The translations under genes were made by a program, and so were the position numbers. Shown here piece by piece: positions 1 through 8,759 of a stretch of 48,195 nt of DNA. The stretch lies in NCBI GenBank assembly GCA_017643305.1, contig JAEPNQ010000020.1, positions 1 through 48,195 on the forward strand. The letters run 5' to 3'. The DNA comes from Marinibacterium sp. Its GTDB lineage: Bacteria; Pseudomonadota; Alphaproteobacteria; Rhodobacterales; Rhodobacteraceae. Below the pieces are notes generated by a model that saw nothing but the letters and a program-made list of their open reading frames with translations, was not told the DNA's origin and searched no databases. The stretch's first letter is position 1. Every line of letters starts with the position of its first letter.

Positions 1-2
1 AG

Positions 3-26
3 ATGCAGGCGCTGACCGTCGTTTAA
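3..26 (+). other. possible 3' end of an upstream gene
   Basis: A reading frame entering from the left edge ends in TAA at 24-26 (last residues MQALTVV). About 75 bases separate it from the next start. The fragment is far too short to assign to a family, and another frame or no gene at all remains possible. By analogy with known aryl-CoA clusters, the missing flavin hydroxylase could lie just upstream, but nothing visible here proves it. Confidence 0.2.
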
Positions 27-100
27 CCGGTCCGACCCGATCAAACGTTGCAAGTGGCCTCAAACCGGGGTCTCTTATGCGCGAAGAGGGAGGATCAGGT

Positions 101-889
101 TTGAGCTACGACACACTAGAATTCAGCATCGAAGACGGGATTGCCCGCATTACCCTGAACCGTCCGGATGACGCCAACGCGCTAAACAATGTCATGGCAC
201 GGGAGCTGTTCGATGCGTCCATTCGCTGTGCTACCACACCTGGCATACGCGCAGTTTTGTGGACAGGGGCGGGCCGGATGTTTTCCGGAGGCGGCGATCT
301 GGCTGAAATGGACGCCAACCGCGACCGGTTGCAGACGCATCTGCTGGAAATGGCCACTATTCTGCATCAGGCGCTGATTCGTCTGGGTAATCTGGACGCG
401 CCGGTGGTTATCGCGGTGAACGGGGCAGCAGGCGGGGCGGGCTTTTCCATGGCTCTTTCGGGCGACTACGTAATTGCGTCGGACCGGGCCAAGTTCGTAT
501 CGGGTTACACCGCATCGGGCCTTACCCCCGATGGATCGTCAACCTATTTCCTCGCCAAGCATGTCGGGTTGCTGCGGGCGAAGGAACTGATGCTGACCAA
601 CCGCGTCCTGTCCGCACAGGAGGCGATGGACTGGGGCATCGTCAACAAGGTCGTGGCAGCAGATGACTTGATGGCCCAGGCCGAGTCCATGGCCCGTCAG
701 TTTGCCGACGGCCCGACCAAGGCCTTTGGCGGTACCAAACGCCTGCTGCAAAGCGCCTTTACCGGCGAAATGGAGGTGCAGCTGGAACGCGAATCCGTCA
801 GTATTTCTGACGTGGTTGGCACCAGCGATGCGCTGCATGGCATCTCCGCCTTCCTGAACAAGGAGAAACCGACCTTTACGGGCGGCTGA
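101..889 (+). CDS. enoyl-CoA hydratase/isomerase family protein (PaaG-like isomerase type)
   Basis: This is a crotonase-fold protein of 262 residues. The TTG at 101 is preferred as start because GAGGGAGG lies 7-8 bases upstream. An in-frame ATG at 77 has no ribosome site and would add eight unconserved residues. The N-terminal RITLNRPDDANALN and the oxyanion-hole region GAGRMFSGGGDL are typical of the family. The segment SGLTPDGSSTYFL has the PDG pattern of PaaG-type isomerases, with Asp in place of the hydratase Glu pair, so isomerisation of a double bond or epoxide-derived ring is more likely than simple hydration. It is the first gene of the aryl-CoA cluster and probably acts on a CoA-bound intermediate of a ring-cleavage or dearomatisation pathway. 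The exact substrate cannot be read from the sequence. Confidence 0.85.
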   Translation: MSYDTLEFSIEDGIARITLNRPDDANALNNVMARELFDASIRCATTPGIRAVLWTGAGRMFSGGGDLAEMDANRDRLQTHLLEMATILHQALIRLGNLDAPVVIAVNGAAGGAGFSMALSGDYVIASDRAKFVSGYTASGLTPDGSSTYFLAKHVGLLRAKELMLTNRVLSAQEAMDWGIVNKVVAADDLMAQAESMARQFADGPTKAFGGTKRLLQSAFTGEMEVQLERESVSISDVVGTSDALHGISAFLNKEKPTFTGG

Positions 890-906
890 CGCGATCTGCG
901 CCATGG

Positions 907-1281
907 TCAAAGAAGGCTGCGATCACCACGGACAATCCCAGGGACAGCCGGTTTGAGAGGGAAAAACGCGGTTTTGATGAAACCCTGCGGGCCCAAGGGT
1001 TCTGGGCCCGTGCGAAAGACGGATATGTCATGTTCAACCAGCGCGAAGCGGAATGGGTTTTTGCCTGTAAGGATTTCAAATTCGCCTTCTTTAAGAATGA
1101 CCCGGATCAGAGCCGATATCTGAGCCAAGCCATCGAACATGAACTGCTGACCATGCACGGGCAAGGACATGCGCGGCTTTGGCGTCTGGTGGACGTACCA
1201 GAGCGGGAACCGATACAGGAGGGGGCGGATCGGGGAAGCTGCGGATCGAGATTGAGAAACGGTGATGCGCGTGCGGCGTGA
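907..1281 (+). pseudogene. cytochrome P450 N-terminal remnant
   Basis: One frame (from about 907, with an in-frame ATG at 1030, to TGA at 1281) reads like the first 90-100 residues of a bacterial P450. It contains FDETLRAQGFWARAKDGYVMF, then FKFAFFKNDPDQSRYLSQAIE and LLTMHGQGHARLWRLV. The last resembles the helix C motif HxxxR, where His and Arg contact the haem propionates. After about 1190 the resemblance ends and the remainder is low-complexity before the stop. The I-helix threonine, ExxR and haem-binding Cys regions are absent. No start codon with a good ribosome site precedes 907. I read it as a truncated relic between two functional cluster genes. Bases 1282-1350 hold only the next gene's ribosome site. 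The family call rests on recognition by eye. Confidence 0.55.
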
Positions 1282-1350
1282 CCTTTCCGTCGATCCAGGC
1301 GTTTGCAGAGAGGAACATGGCAGGCCGATGAATGGCCGGGAGGGGAAAAG

Positions 1351-2139
1351 ATGCAGAAAACCTATGTTGTGACCGGCGTGGCCAGTGGGATCGGTGCCGA
1401 TCTGGCCCGCGTCTTGCGGGCGCGGGGCAATCGGGTGATCGGGCTGGACATTGCCGAGGTGTCGGAGGGCATCGACCGCCACATCCACGTGGATATGGCC
1501 GATCCGGCAAGTATCGCCGGGGCCATCACAGCGCTGGACGAACCATTGGATGGGCTGTGCAACAATGCGGGTTTGCCGCCACGCGATGGTTGGGCGGCCA
1601 AGATATGCCAGGTGAATTTTATTGGCCCGCGGCAGCTCACTTCTGGCCTCATGCCGCAGTTCCGCGATGGGGCGAGTATCGTCAACATCGCCTCGCGCGC
1701 CGGTGCAAACTGGCGCGAGGGGCTGGAACAGGTGAAGCGGCTGACGGCGACGGAGCCGGACGGGTTGGATGCCTTTGTTGCGGCCGAGGGCATCGATCCG
1801 ACCCGCGCCTATAACCTGACCAAGGAAGCGATGATCCTATGGTCGATGGCCGAGACTGAGCCGCTGATCGCGCGTGGCATGCGGATAAACTGCGTCAGTC
1901 CTGCGGCGGTAGCGACCGGCATTCTGGACGATTTTGTCCGCGCCTTTGGTGACCGCGTGGCGCGGAACGTGTCCAGAGCGGGCCGGCCCGGTGCACCGTT
2001 GGAAGTGGCTGAGGTGGCAGCATTACTGCTGTCGCCTGCCTCGGGCTGGCTGAAGGGGGCCGACATCTGGGTCGATGGTGGCATCACCGCATTCAACGGC
2101 AGCGATGCGATGGGGCTGGAAGATTTGCAGACAGTATAA
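1351..2139 (+). CDS. SDR-family NAD(P)-dependent oxidoreductase (coniferyl-alcohol-dehydrogenase-like)
   Basis: This short-chain dehydrogenase of 262 residues starts at ATG 1351, with GGGAGGGG about 8 bases upstream. The nucleotide-binding TGVASGIG motif is near residue 8. NNAG lies near residue 70, a serine region follows in IVNIASRAG, and the catalytic YNLTK pair is near residue 154. The C-terminus ends with the usual GxxxxVDGG. The extra segment between the Ser and Tyr (LEQVKRLTATEPDG) is a feature of SDRs annotated as coniferyl-alcohol or 3-alpha-hydroxysteroid dehydrogenases. In this cluster it more likely oxidises a hydroxyacyl-CoA or alicyclic alcohol made from the aryl-CoA. It is convergent with the ligase gene, whose stop lies 34 bases away. 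Confidence 0.85.
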   Translation: MQKTYVVTGVASGIGADLARVLRARGNRVIGLDIAEVSEGIDRHIHVDMADPASIAGAITALDEPLDGLCNNAGLPPRDGWAAKICQVNFIGPRQLTSGLMPQFRDGASIVNIASRAGANWREGLEQVKRLTATEPDGLDAFVAAEGIDPTRAYNLTKEAMILWSMAETEPLIARGMRINCVSPAAVATGILDDFVRAFGDRVARNVSRAGRPGAPLEVAEVAALLLSPASGWLKGADIWVDGGITAFNGSDAMGLEDLQTV

Positions 2140-2173
2140 AACTCGACCGAGGGCAACTCGTCCACAATTCGCT

Positions 2174-3790
2174 TTACCCGTCCCGCAAACGGAACCTCTG
2201 GATCTTCCCGGTTTGCGTTTTGGGTAGCGTATCCGTGAACTTCACCAAACGCGGATATTTGTAGGGCGCGATCCGGGCCTTCACGAAATCCTGCAAAGCG
2301 ACCACCAACTCACCCGAGGCCACGACCCCCGATTTCAGCACCACATGTGCTTCCACGACCGCGCCCCGTTCCTCGTCCGGCGTCCCGATCACCGCGCATT
2401 CGGCGACATCTTTATGGGCCAACAGCGCCGCTTCCACCTCTGGCCCGGCAATGTTGTATCCGGACGAGATGATCATGTCGTCCGCGCGCGCGGCGAAATG
2501 CAGGTAGCCGTCTTTATCCATTGAAAACGCATCGCCGGTGATGTTCCAGCCATCCTGCACGTAATCCGCCTGCCGCGGATCGTTCAGATACCGGCAGCCT
2601 GTCGGTCCGCGGACAGCCAGCTTGCCAACCTCACCGCGCGGCAGTTCCTGTCCGTTCTCACCAATGATTCGCGCTTCGTAGCCCGTGACCGGTTTGCCCG
2701 TGCAGGCGGGTTTATGGTCGGAAAAGCGGTTGGTGATGAAGATATGCAGCATCTCGGTGGATCCGATCCCGTCCAGCATCGGCTTGCCGGTCTTTTCGAT
2801 CCAGTCGTGATAAACCGGCGCGGGCAGGGTTTCCCCGGCAGATACCGCCGCACGCAGGGAGGACAGGTCGGCCCCCGCCGCCATGGCCTGCAGCATCGCA
2901 CGGTAGGCCGTTGGCGCGGTAAAGCATACCGTGGCACCGTATTTCTCGATGATGTCGATCAGATTGGGCGGGGACGCGTTTTCCAAGAGCACCGCACATG
3001 CCCCGAAGCGCAGAGGGAACACCGCCAGTCCGCCCAGCCCGAAGGTAAAGGCCAGCGGTGGGGAGCCCACGAAAATATCTTCTGGCGTGACCTTCAGCAC
3101 CTCCCGCGCATATGCATCTGCGATCATCAGGATGTCACGGTGGAAATGCATGGTCCCCTTGGGTGCACCCGTGGTGCCAGATGTGAAGCCCAGCAGGGCC
3201 ACATCATCGCGCCCGGTTTTCACGGCCTCGAACAGCACCGGTTTCGAAAGCGCTGCGCGGTCCAGCTCCGCATCATGGTTGGCGGTGCCGTCAAAGCCAA
3301 CAACGGTCGTCAAAGTGCGTGAATCCTTGGCGCAGGTGACCATATCCTCCATCAGCCTTGTATCGCATAGCGCCAGTGAAACCTCGGCCTTGTCTACGAT
3401 CTTGGCCAATTCCCCTGCCCGCAGCATTGGCATGGTGTTGACCACTACTGCGCCAGCCTTGGTTGCGGCCAGCCAGCAGGCCACCATCGCGGGGTTGTTG
3501 GCAGACCTTATCAACACACGGTGGCCTGGCTTCACGCCATAGTCCTCGACCAAAGCGGCGGCCAGCCGGTTGGTCCAGTCGGTCAGCTCCTTATAGGTGC
3601 GCCGCCGCCCGTTACCGATCAGCGCGGTATGATCGCCCAGGCCATTTTCCACCATTCGGTCGGTCAACTCGACCCCGGCGTTCAACCAGTCGGGATAGTC
3701 CCAACCGTCCAGCAGGAAGTCCGGCTGCGCCTCTGCCGGCGGTAGGTTTTCCCGTGCGAAATGGTCAATATGTCCGGTCGGGCCTAGCAT
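2174..3790 (-). CDS. aryl-CoA ligase (2-aminobenzoate/benzoate-CoA ligase family)
   Basis: This 538-residue AMP-forming ligase activates an aromatic acid with ATP and CoA, the entry step of the cluster. The N-terminus HIDHFARENLPP and the phrase FLLDGWDYPDWLNAG are typical of 2-aminobenzoate-CoA ligases. The ATP-binding loop is TSGTTGAPKG near residue 190. The adenylation core GWNITGD lies near residue 405, and the catalytic C-terminal lysine is in PKTQTGKIQR near residue 525. The reading frame is open upstream, but the ATG at 3790 is the homologous start and lies 2 bases after the acyl-CoA dehydrogenase stop, so the two are cotranscribed. Anthranilate, salicylate or benzoate are all plausible substrates. 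The RidA neighbour favours an amino-substituted acid, and the gentisate-dioxygenase-like cupin favours salicylate. Confidence 0.85.
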   Translation of the reverse strand: MLGPTGHIDHFARENLPPAEAQPDFLLDGWDYPDWLNAGVELTDRMVENGLGDHTALIGNGRRRTYKELTDWTNRLAAALVEDYGVKPGHRVLIRSANNPAMVACWLAATKAGAVVVNTMPMLRAGELAKIVDKAEVSLALCDTRLMEDMVTCAKDSRTLTTVVGFDGTANHDAELDRAALSKPVLFEAVKTGRDDVALLGFTSGTTGAPKGTMHFHRDILMIADAYAREVLKVTPEDIFVGSPPLAFTFGLGGLAVFPLRFGACAVLLENASPPNLIDIIEKYGATVCFTAPTAYRAMLQAMAAGADLSSLRAAVSAGETLPAPVYHDWIEKTGKPMLDGIGSTEMLHIFITNRFSDHKPACTGKPVTGYEARIIGENGQELPRGEVGKLAVRGPTGCRYLNDPRQADYVQDGWNITGDAFSMDKDGYLHFAARADDMIISSGYNIAGPEVEAALLAHKDVAECAVIGTPDEERGAVVEAHVVLKSGVVASGELVVALQDFVKARIAPYKYPRLVKFTDTLPKTQTGKIQRFRLRDG

Positions 3791-3792
3791 GT

Positions 3793-4923
3793 TCAGCTCC
3801 CCATCGCCTGCCGCGCGATCACCACTTTCTGCACGTCGCTGGCGCCTTCGTAGATGCGCAGTGCGCGTATCTCGCGGTACAGACTCTCCACGATGGAGCC
3901 CTTGCGCACGCCGTCCCCGCCATGCAACTGCACAGCGGCGTCGATCACCTGTTGCGCGGTCTCGGTGGCGTGCAGCTTGGCCATCGCCGCCTCCCGGCTG
4001 ACGCGCGATGCGCCCATGTCCTTGGTCCATGCGGCGCGATAGATCAGCAGCGCGCTGGCATCGACCCCAAGCGCCATGTCGGCGATATGCCCCTGCACCA
4101 TCTGCAGATCGAACAGTGGCGCGCCGAACAGTTCCCGTTCGGTGACCCGCTTCAGGCTTTCATCCAGCGCGCGGCGGGCAAAACCCAGTGCCGCCGCCCC
4201 AACGGTGGATCGGAACACGTCCAGCACCGACATCGCCACCTTGAAGCCCGCGCCGCTGTCACCGATCAGGGCGGAGCCGGGCAACTTCATGTCAGTAAAC
4301 CGCAGTGTGGCCAGCGGGTGTGGAGCGATCACGTCGATGCGCTCGGCAATCTCCAGCCCTGGTGTGTCGGCAGGAACAAGAAAGGCGCTGAGGCCCTTGG
4401 CGCCCGGGGCCTCCCCCGTGCGGGCAAAAACCGTGTAGACATCGGCAATGCCGCCATTGGAAATCCACGTCTTTTCGCCGTTCAAAACATAGCCGTTGCC
4501 GTCCAGTTTGGCGCTGGTGGTCATGTTGGCCACGTCCGACCCGCTTGCCGGTTCCGACAGGGCAAAGGCGGAAACCGCATGCCCGGCACGGGTTTTGTCG
4601 AGCCATGTGCGCTGCTCTTCCGTGCCAAAGAGCGACACTGCGCCCATGCCCAACCCCTGCATGGCAAAGGCAAAATCGGCCAGCCCGTCATGGCGGGCGA
4701 GCGTTTCGCGGATCAGGCAGAGGGACCGCACATCCAGCGCCTTGCCACCTGAATGTTGCAGGAACCCGGCTTTGCCCAAGGCAGCGACCAGCCCTTTGCA
4801 GGCGGCGTCCACGTCCGAATGATCGACTGGAAGGTGCGATGAGGCCCAGGCCTCCAACCCTTCGGCCAGTTCTCTGTGCCGATCCTCGAAAAACGGCCAA
4901 TCCAGAAACGATCTATCTGCCAT
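3793..4923 (-). CDS. acyl-CoA dehydrogenase family protein
   Basis: This is an FAD-dependent acyl-CoA dehydrogenase of 376 residues, close to the family norm. The substrate/FAD segment [15 protein letters not shown] and the [10 protein letters not shown] motif are present. The C-terminal [10 protein letters not shown] places a glutamate (about residue 359) at the canonical MCAD/SCAD catalytic base position. It would desaturate, or in reverse reduce, a CoA thioester formed after ring modification, passing electrons to ETF. It sits between an enoyl-CoA hydratase gene upstream and the aryl-CoA ligase gene downstream (2-base gap). A strong inverted repeat lies in its 5' leader. The substrate is not deducible. 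Confidence 0.9.
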   Translation of the reverse strand: MADRSFLDWPFFEDRHRELAEGLEAWASSHLPVDHSDVDAACKGLVAALGKAGFLQHSGGKALDVRSLCLIRETLARHDGLADFAFAMQGLGMGAVSLFGTEEQRTWLDKTRAGHAVSAFALSEPASGSDVANMTTSAKLDGNGYVLNGEKTWISNGGIADVYTVFARTGEAPGAKGLSAFLVPADTPGLEIAERIDVIAPHPLATLRFTDMKLPGSALIGDSGAGFKVAMSVLDVFRSTVGAAALGFARRALDESLKRVTERELFGAPLFDLQMVQGHIADMALGVDASALLIYRAAWTKDMGASRVSREAAMAKLHATETAQQVIDAAVQLHGGDGVRKGSIVESLYREIRALRIYEGASDVQKVVIARQAMGS

Positions 4924-4964
4924 GTCACCGACCCCGCATCTTCATCTTTGCTGAAATACTCTTT

Positions 4965-5004
4965 CCAAGGGCCAAGATTATTCTCAATTCATCTTGGCCC
5001 TTGG
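4965..5004 (-). repeat. 14-bp perfect inverted repeat in the operon leader (terminator/attenuator-like stem)
   Basis: CCAAGGGCCAAGAT at 4965-4978 is matched exactly by ATCTTGGCCCTTGG at 4991-5004, with a 12-base A/T-rich spacer. It lies between the upstream crotonase stop (5014) and the acyl-CoA dehydrogenase start (4923). In the minus-strand transcript it would form a very stable hairpin in the middle of the operon. It is not followed by a long U-run, so it may be a partial terminator, an mRNA-stabilising element or a dispersed intergenic repeat. Confidence 0.7.
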
Positions 5005-5013
5005 TCGAAACGC

Positions 5014-5826
5014 TTAATTGCCTTCGAACACAGGGCGTCCCTTCGCAACGAATGCGTTATACGCTCGTTCGAAATCTGCCGTCTGCATGCAGATCGCCTG
5101 CGCCTGTGCCTCGGCCTCAATCGCCTGGTCCAGACCCATGTTCCATTCCTGGTTGATCTGAGTCTTGGTTATGCCGTTGGCAAAGGTCGGCCCGGCTACG
5201 ATCCGTTCGGCCATCTTTTGCGCGGCCCCCTCCAGCTCGTCCGCCGGATGCAGGGCGTTCCAATAGCCCCACGCGAACCCTTCGTCTGCATTCATCGCCC
5301 GCCCGGTATAGAGCAGCTCGGCCGCCCGGCCCTGGCCGATGAGGCGGGGCAGCATGGCACAGGCGCCCATGTCACAGCCGGCCAGCCCTACCTTGTTGAA
5401 GAGAAATGCGCATTTGGCGTCTGGCGTGGCCAGCCGCAGGTCCGATGCCATGGTGATGATCGCGCCCGCGCCGACGGCTACGCCATCTACTGCAGAAATC
5501 ACCGGCTTGCCACAATGCAGCATCGCCTTGACCAGATCGCCGGTCATCCGGGTGAAGGCCAGCAGGTCCTTCATATCCATTGCCACAAGCGGGCCAATGA
5601 TGTCATGCACGTCACCGCCGGAGGAAAAATTGCCGCCGTTGGAGGCGAAGATCACGCAGTGGATGTCCTCGGCATAAACCAGGGCGCGGAAGGTATCACG
5701 CAGTTCGGCATAGCTGACGAAAGTCAGCGGGTTCTTGCGATCCGGGCGGTTCAGGCGGATCGTGGCTATGCCATCCGATGCCTCCCAGATGAAATGTTTG
5801 GGCGTCAGTCCGGCCATCTCGGTCAT
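5014..5826 (-). CDS. enoyl-CoA hydratase/isomerase family protein
   Basis: This crotonase-superfamily protein has 270 residues. It has [15 protein letters not shown] near the N-terminus, the oxyanion-hole segment [13 protein letters not shown] near residue 70, and the second oxyanion element [21 protein letters not shown] near residue 115. The active-site stretch reads [22 protein letters not shown], unlike the PEI/PGAGG signature of ordinary hydratases. This suggests a specialised hydratase or hydrolase of an aromatic-derived CoA ester. Its start overlaps the MarR stop by four bases (ATGA), so translation is coupled. It belongs to the minus-strand operon SDR-MarR-crotonase-dehydrogenase-ligase. 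Confidence 0.87.
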   Translation of the reverse strand: MTEMAGLTPKHFIWEASDGIATIRLNRPDRKNPLTFVSYAELRDTFRALVYAEDIHCVIFASNGGNFSSGGDVHDIIGPLVAMDMKDLLAFTRMTGDLVKAMLHCGKPVISAVDGVAVGAGAIITMASDLRLATPDAKCAFLFNKVGLAGCDMGACAMLPRLIGQGRAAELLYTGRAMNADEGFAWGYWNALHPADELEGAAQKMAERIVAGPTFANGITKTQINQEWNMGLDQAIEAEAQAQAICMQTADFERAYNAFVAKGRPVFEGN

Positions 5827-6281
5827 GTTTTGTCCTCTTCCAGTCGTGACAGCAACGCGGTGAGCGTGTCGAGCTCCGCCGCGCTGTAGGTGGCAAACAG
5901 CGTGTCCACCCAGGTTTCGTGTTCTGCGGCCATCTCAGCGAACCGGGCGATCCCAGCTTCGGTCAGCTTCACGCGCATGGCCCGGCGGTCCCCGTCCACG
6001 CTAATCCGGCGGGCCAGACCTTCGGCTTCCAGCCGGTCGACAATGCCGGTGACATTGCCGTTCGATACCATCAGCTTGGCGCTCAGGTCGCTCATACGCA
6101 GCCCGTCGCGATACCTGTCCAGCGCTGACAGAACGTCGAATCGGGGCAGGGTGCAATCAAAGGTCAGCCGCATGTTTTCCCGCAGCTGGTTTTCCGTGGT
6201 ACGGTTAGCGCGCAACAATTGCAGCCAGAGGCGCAGGCGTTTCTTCGAAAGTTTCTCGATGACCTTCGCTGTTGTGCTCAC
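5823..6281 (-). CDS. MarR-family transcriptional regulator
   Basis: This is a 152-residue winged-helix regulator. The DNA-binding core is visible around residues 45-105: [45 protein letters not shown], followed by the wing [16 protein letters not shown]. MarR proteins usually repress divergent promoters and are released by an aromatic or aryl-CoA ligand. It overlaps both neighbours by four bases, placing it inside the operon it probably controls. The likely operator is the palindrome at 7069-7086 between this operon and the divergent RidA-cupin operon. An aryl-CoA thioester effector is an inference from related clusters. Confidence 0.9.
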   Translation of the reverse strand: MSTTAKVIEKLSKKRLRLWLQLLRANRTTENQLRENMRLTFDCTLPRFDVLSALDRYRDGLRMSDLSAKLMVSNGNVTGIVDRLEAEGLARRISVDGDRRAMRVKLTEAGIARFAEMAAEHETWVDTLFATYSAAELDTLTALLSRLEEDKT

Positions 6282-7027
6282 ACTTCGCCTCCGGCAATGG
6301 CGATCGCTTGGCCAGTGATGCCTTCAGATCCCGGGCCGCATAGCCAGAGCGCTGCCTGGAGCACCTCGTCGGGCTGGAACAGGCGGTTTTCGGGGCTCAT
6401 GCGTTCCAGATTGCGGCGCGCGTCCTCCGTGCTCATCCCGGTCTGGGCGACGATATTGGCTATGCTGCGGTCGGTCATTTCGGTGTCCAGAAACCCTGGG
6501 CAGAGCGCGTTCACTGTCAGGCCGCTGCGTGCCAATTCTAGGGATGCGGATTTCACCAACCCGATGACGCCATGCTTGGCCGCGCTGTAAGCTGATACAT
6601 AAGGATAACCCTTGAGCCCAGCGGTGGAGGCCACAGCAATCAGTCGCCCCCAATCGCGTCCCTTCATCCGCTGGGTTGCCTCGCGGAAGGTCAGGAACAC
6701 GCCGGTCAGGTTGACCGCGATCATCGCCGCCCATATCTCGGACGACGTACGCGCCATCGGGGCGCTGGCCGAAGCCCCAGCATTGGCCACAACGATATCG
6801 GCCGTTCCGACGAAATCGAACATTGCGGCGACCGATGTGTCGTCGGTTACGTCGACCTCCGCCGTGTGGATACTTGCATGCCCTTCGGCCACAGCCCCCA
6901 GCGTGTCCGGCGTGCGTCCGGCGATCCAGACCGTGGCGCCCCGGTCGGCAAAACCGCGCGCCATGGCGGCGCCCAACCCGGTGCCGCCACCGGTGATCAG
7001 AACTGTCTTGTTTTTCAAATCGGTCAT
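6278..7027 (-). CDS. SDR-family oxidoreductase (3-hydroxyacyl-CoA dehydrogenase-like)
   Basis: This is a classical 249-residue short-chain dehydrogenase. TGGGTGLG near residue 12 binds the dinucleotide. VANAG lies near residue 82, VASTAG carries the catalytic Ser, and YSAAK near residue 154 carries Tyr and Lys. The C-terminal [14 protein letters not shown] matches beta-ketoacyl reductase-like SDRs. It is the first gene of the minus-strand operon, starting 107 bases from the divergent RidA gene. It probably oxidises a 3-hydroxyacyl-CoA produced by the crotonases of the same operon, a beta-oxidation-like step after ring opening. Confidence 0.88.
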   Translation of the reverse strand: MTDLKNKTVLITGGGTGLGAAMARGFADRGATVWIAGRTPDTLGAVAEGHASIHTAEVDVTDDTSVAAMFDFVGTADIVVANAGASASAPMARTSSEIWAAMIAVNLTGVFLTFREATQRMKGRDWGRLIAVASTAGLKGYPYVSAYSAAKHGVIGLVKSASLELARSGLTVNALCPGFLDTEMTDRSIANIVAQTGMSTEDARRNLERMSPENRLFQPDEVLQAALWLCGPGSEGITGQAIAIAGGEV

Positions 7028-7068
7028 GGCGGCAGGGTGTCAGCAAGCCCAATTTATTTCAAGTATAA

Positions 7069-7086
7069 AATTTCAGGCTTGAAATT
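7069..7086. promoter_or_regulatory. candidate MarR operator
   Basis: AATTTCAGGCTTGAAATT is an 18-bp near-perfect palindrome: 7-base arms AATTTCA/TGAAATT around GGCT. A further half-site ATTTCAAG occurs at 7056-7063, which also pairs with CTTGAAAT at 7078-7085. The site lies in the 106-base gap between the divergent SDR-MarR operon and the RidA-cupin-thioesterase genes, at the size and position expected of a MarR dimer site controlling both. Confidence 0.6.
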
Positions 7087-7133
7087 CTTTTCCAATCCGG
7101 AAACACTTCTCCAAACTCAGCGGGAGATTTTTC

Positions 7134-7535
7134 ATGCCGGCAATATCCGTTCACCCCGAAGGCTGGAAGCCAGCCAAAGGCTATGCCAACGGCATGGTCG
7201 CCGAAGGCAAGGTTCTGTTTGTCGGCGGGCAGATCGGCTGGAACGCCCAACAGGAATTTGAAACCCATGACTTCATCGGCCAGATGACCCAGGCGCTGCA
7301 TAACATTGTGGATGTTGTGCAGGCCGCCGGGGGCGAGGTGGCCGATATCACCCGCCTGACATGGTATGTGACCGACAAGGCCGAATACCTGCGTCGCCAG
7401 AAAGAAGTGGGTGAAGCCTATCGCACGGTCATGGGCTATCATTTTCCTGCCATGACCATGGTGGTGATCAGCGCCCTTGTCGAAGATGAGGCGATGGTGG
7501 AAATTGAAGCTACGGCAGTGTTGCCGCAGAGCTGA
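7134..7535 (+). CDS. RidA family protein (imine/enamine deaminase type)
   Basis: This 133-residue YjgF/YER057c/UK114-fold protein starts at ATG 7134, soon after GGGAG. The core VLFVGGQIGWN, the ALHNIVDVVQAAGGEVADITRLTWYVTD stretch and the C-terminal VEIEATAVLP are typical of the family. Canonical RidA uses a conserved arginine just before the last strand to bind the imine's carboxylate. The aligned position here appears to be alanine (ISALVEDEAMVEIEA), so it belongs to a divergent Rid subgroup. In an aminobenzoyl-CoA pathway such a protein could hydrolyse the imine left when the amino group is lost, an inference from position. It leads the operon divergent from the MarR genes. Confidence 0.87.
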   Translation: MPAISVHPEGWKPAKGYANGMVAEGKVLFVGGQIGWNAQQEFETHDFIGQMTQALHNIVDVVQAAGGEVADITRLTWYVTDKAEYLRRQKEVGEAYRTVMGYHFPAMTMVVISALVEDEAMVEIEATAVLPQS

Positions 7536-7550
7536 ACCCGGAGGTCTCAA

Positions 7551-8672
7551 ATGCCCGACGATAAGAAGTTCGACGACACCCAGATTGGTCGTGCCAATGT
7601 CGAAGATACGCCCGAACTGCTGCGGTATTACGATGACCTGAAGGGCAAGGGCACGGGCGCGCTCTGGACCGTGGCCAACAAGATTGAACCGTGGGAACCA
7701 GTTAGCCAGTCGGTCCCGATGATCTGGCGCTACGCCGATCTGCGCGAAGATGTACTGCGCGCGTTGGATTTGGTGACGCCCGAAAAGGCCGGGCGGCGGG
7801 TGATCTATCTGGACAATCCGGGCCGGTCGGACGTAGCCGCGGCAGTGGGTTGGATCTATGCCGGGCTGCAGGTGATGAACCCGGGTGAAAACGCCACCGC
7901 GCATCGCCATTCCGCCAGCGCGATCCGGTTCATCATGGAAGGGCAGGGCGCTTACACCGTGGTTGACGGGCACAAGATGACGCTCGGCGCGAATGACTTC
8001 GTGCTCACCCCGAACGGCACATGGCACGAACATGCGGTGGAGCCCGATGGCTCGCTCTGTATCTGGCAGGATGGGCTGGACATCCCCTTTGTCAACGCGA
8101 TGGAGGCGAACTTCTTCGAAGTACACCCGGATCTGAGTGAACCGGTCGTTTTCCCGGTTGATGACATGACCAAGACCTGGGGCAACCCAGGGCTTACGCC
8201 GGGCGGTGGCAGCTGGACCAAAGGTTATTCCCCGCTGTTCAAATACGAATGGGACCGGACCTATGAAGCGCTGCACAACCTTTCGGCGGCCAGCGACGGG
8301 TCGCCATTTGACAGCGTGCTGATGGAATACGTGAACCCGGTCACCAATGGCCCGGTAATGCAAACGCTAGGCGCGTCGATGCAGATGCTGCGGCCTGGTG
8401 AAAAGACCCGCGCGCACCGGCATACGGGCAGCTACCTGTACCAGGTGTGCAAAGGGTCCGGGTCCTCGGTGATCAACGGGCAACGGTTCGACTGGTCGGA
8501 GCGGGACATTTTCTGTGTGCCGTCCTGGGCTTGGCACGAACATGCGAACGGGTCGGCAACCGAAGATGCCTGCCTGTTCTGCCTGAATGATCTTCCGGTG
8601 ATTCGGGCGCTGGGGCTCTACCGCGAAGAGGCGCTGGGCGAAAACGGTGGTCATCAGCCGGTGACTGGCTGA
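7551..8672 (+). CDS. cupin dioxygenase, gentisate 1,2-dioxygenase family
   Basis: This 373-residue bicupin starts 15 bases after the RidA stop. The N-terminal cupin (about residues 100-180) has AHRHSASAIRFIMEG and WHEHAVE, giving the three histidines expected to bind Fe(II). The C-terminal cupin (about residues 280-355) has AHRHTGSYLYQVCKGSG and WHEHANG. Gentisate dioxygenases cleave gentisate between the carboxyl and the adjacent hydroxyl to maleylpyruvate. A true gentisate pathway also needs maleylpyruvate isomerase and fumarylpyruvate hydrolase, neither of which is in the window. It may instead cleave a related hydroxy- or amino-substituted acid. Confidence 0.85.
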   Translation: MPDDKKFDDTQIGRANVEDTPELLRYYDDLKGKGTGALWTVANKIEPWEPVSQSVPMIWRYADLREDVLRALDLVTPEKAGRRVIYLDNPGRSDVAAAVGWIYAGLQVMNPGENATAHRHSASAIRFIMEGQGAYTVVDGHKMTLGANDFVLTPNGTWHEHAVEPDGSLCIWQDGLDIPFVNAMEANFFEVHPDLSEPVVFPVDDMTKTWGNPGLTPGGGSWTKGYSPLFKYEWDRTYEALHNLSAASDGSPFDSVLMEYVNPVTNGPVMQTLGASMQMLRPGEKTRAHRHTGSYLYQVCKGSGSSVINGQRFDWSERDIFCVPSWAWHEHANGSATEDACLFCLNDLPVIRALGLYREEALGENGGHQPVTG

Positions 8673-8759
8673 CGCTAACCGGGCGACGATTACGCCACTG
8701 GCATCAGGCCCGGCTGGGCGCAATCTGGCCGGGTGTAATTTCGAACCAAGTGAGTTCCC

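Noticed and set aside
3463-4752. Plus-strand open frame of about 430 codons
   Set aside because: It is antisense to the acyl-CoA dehydrogenase and ligase genes, which show clear family motifs; long antisense frames are expected in GC-rich DNA.
7059-8363. Minus-strand open frame of about 430 codons
   Set aside because: It lies over RidA and the gentisate-dioxygenase-like gene and shows no family motif.
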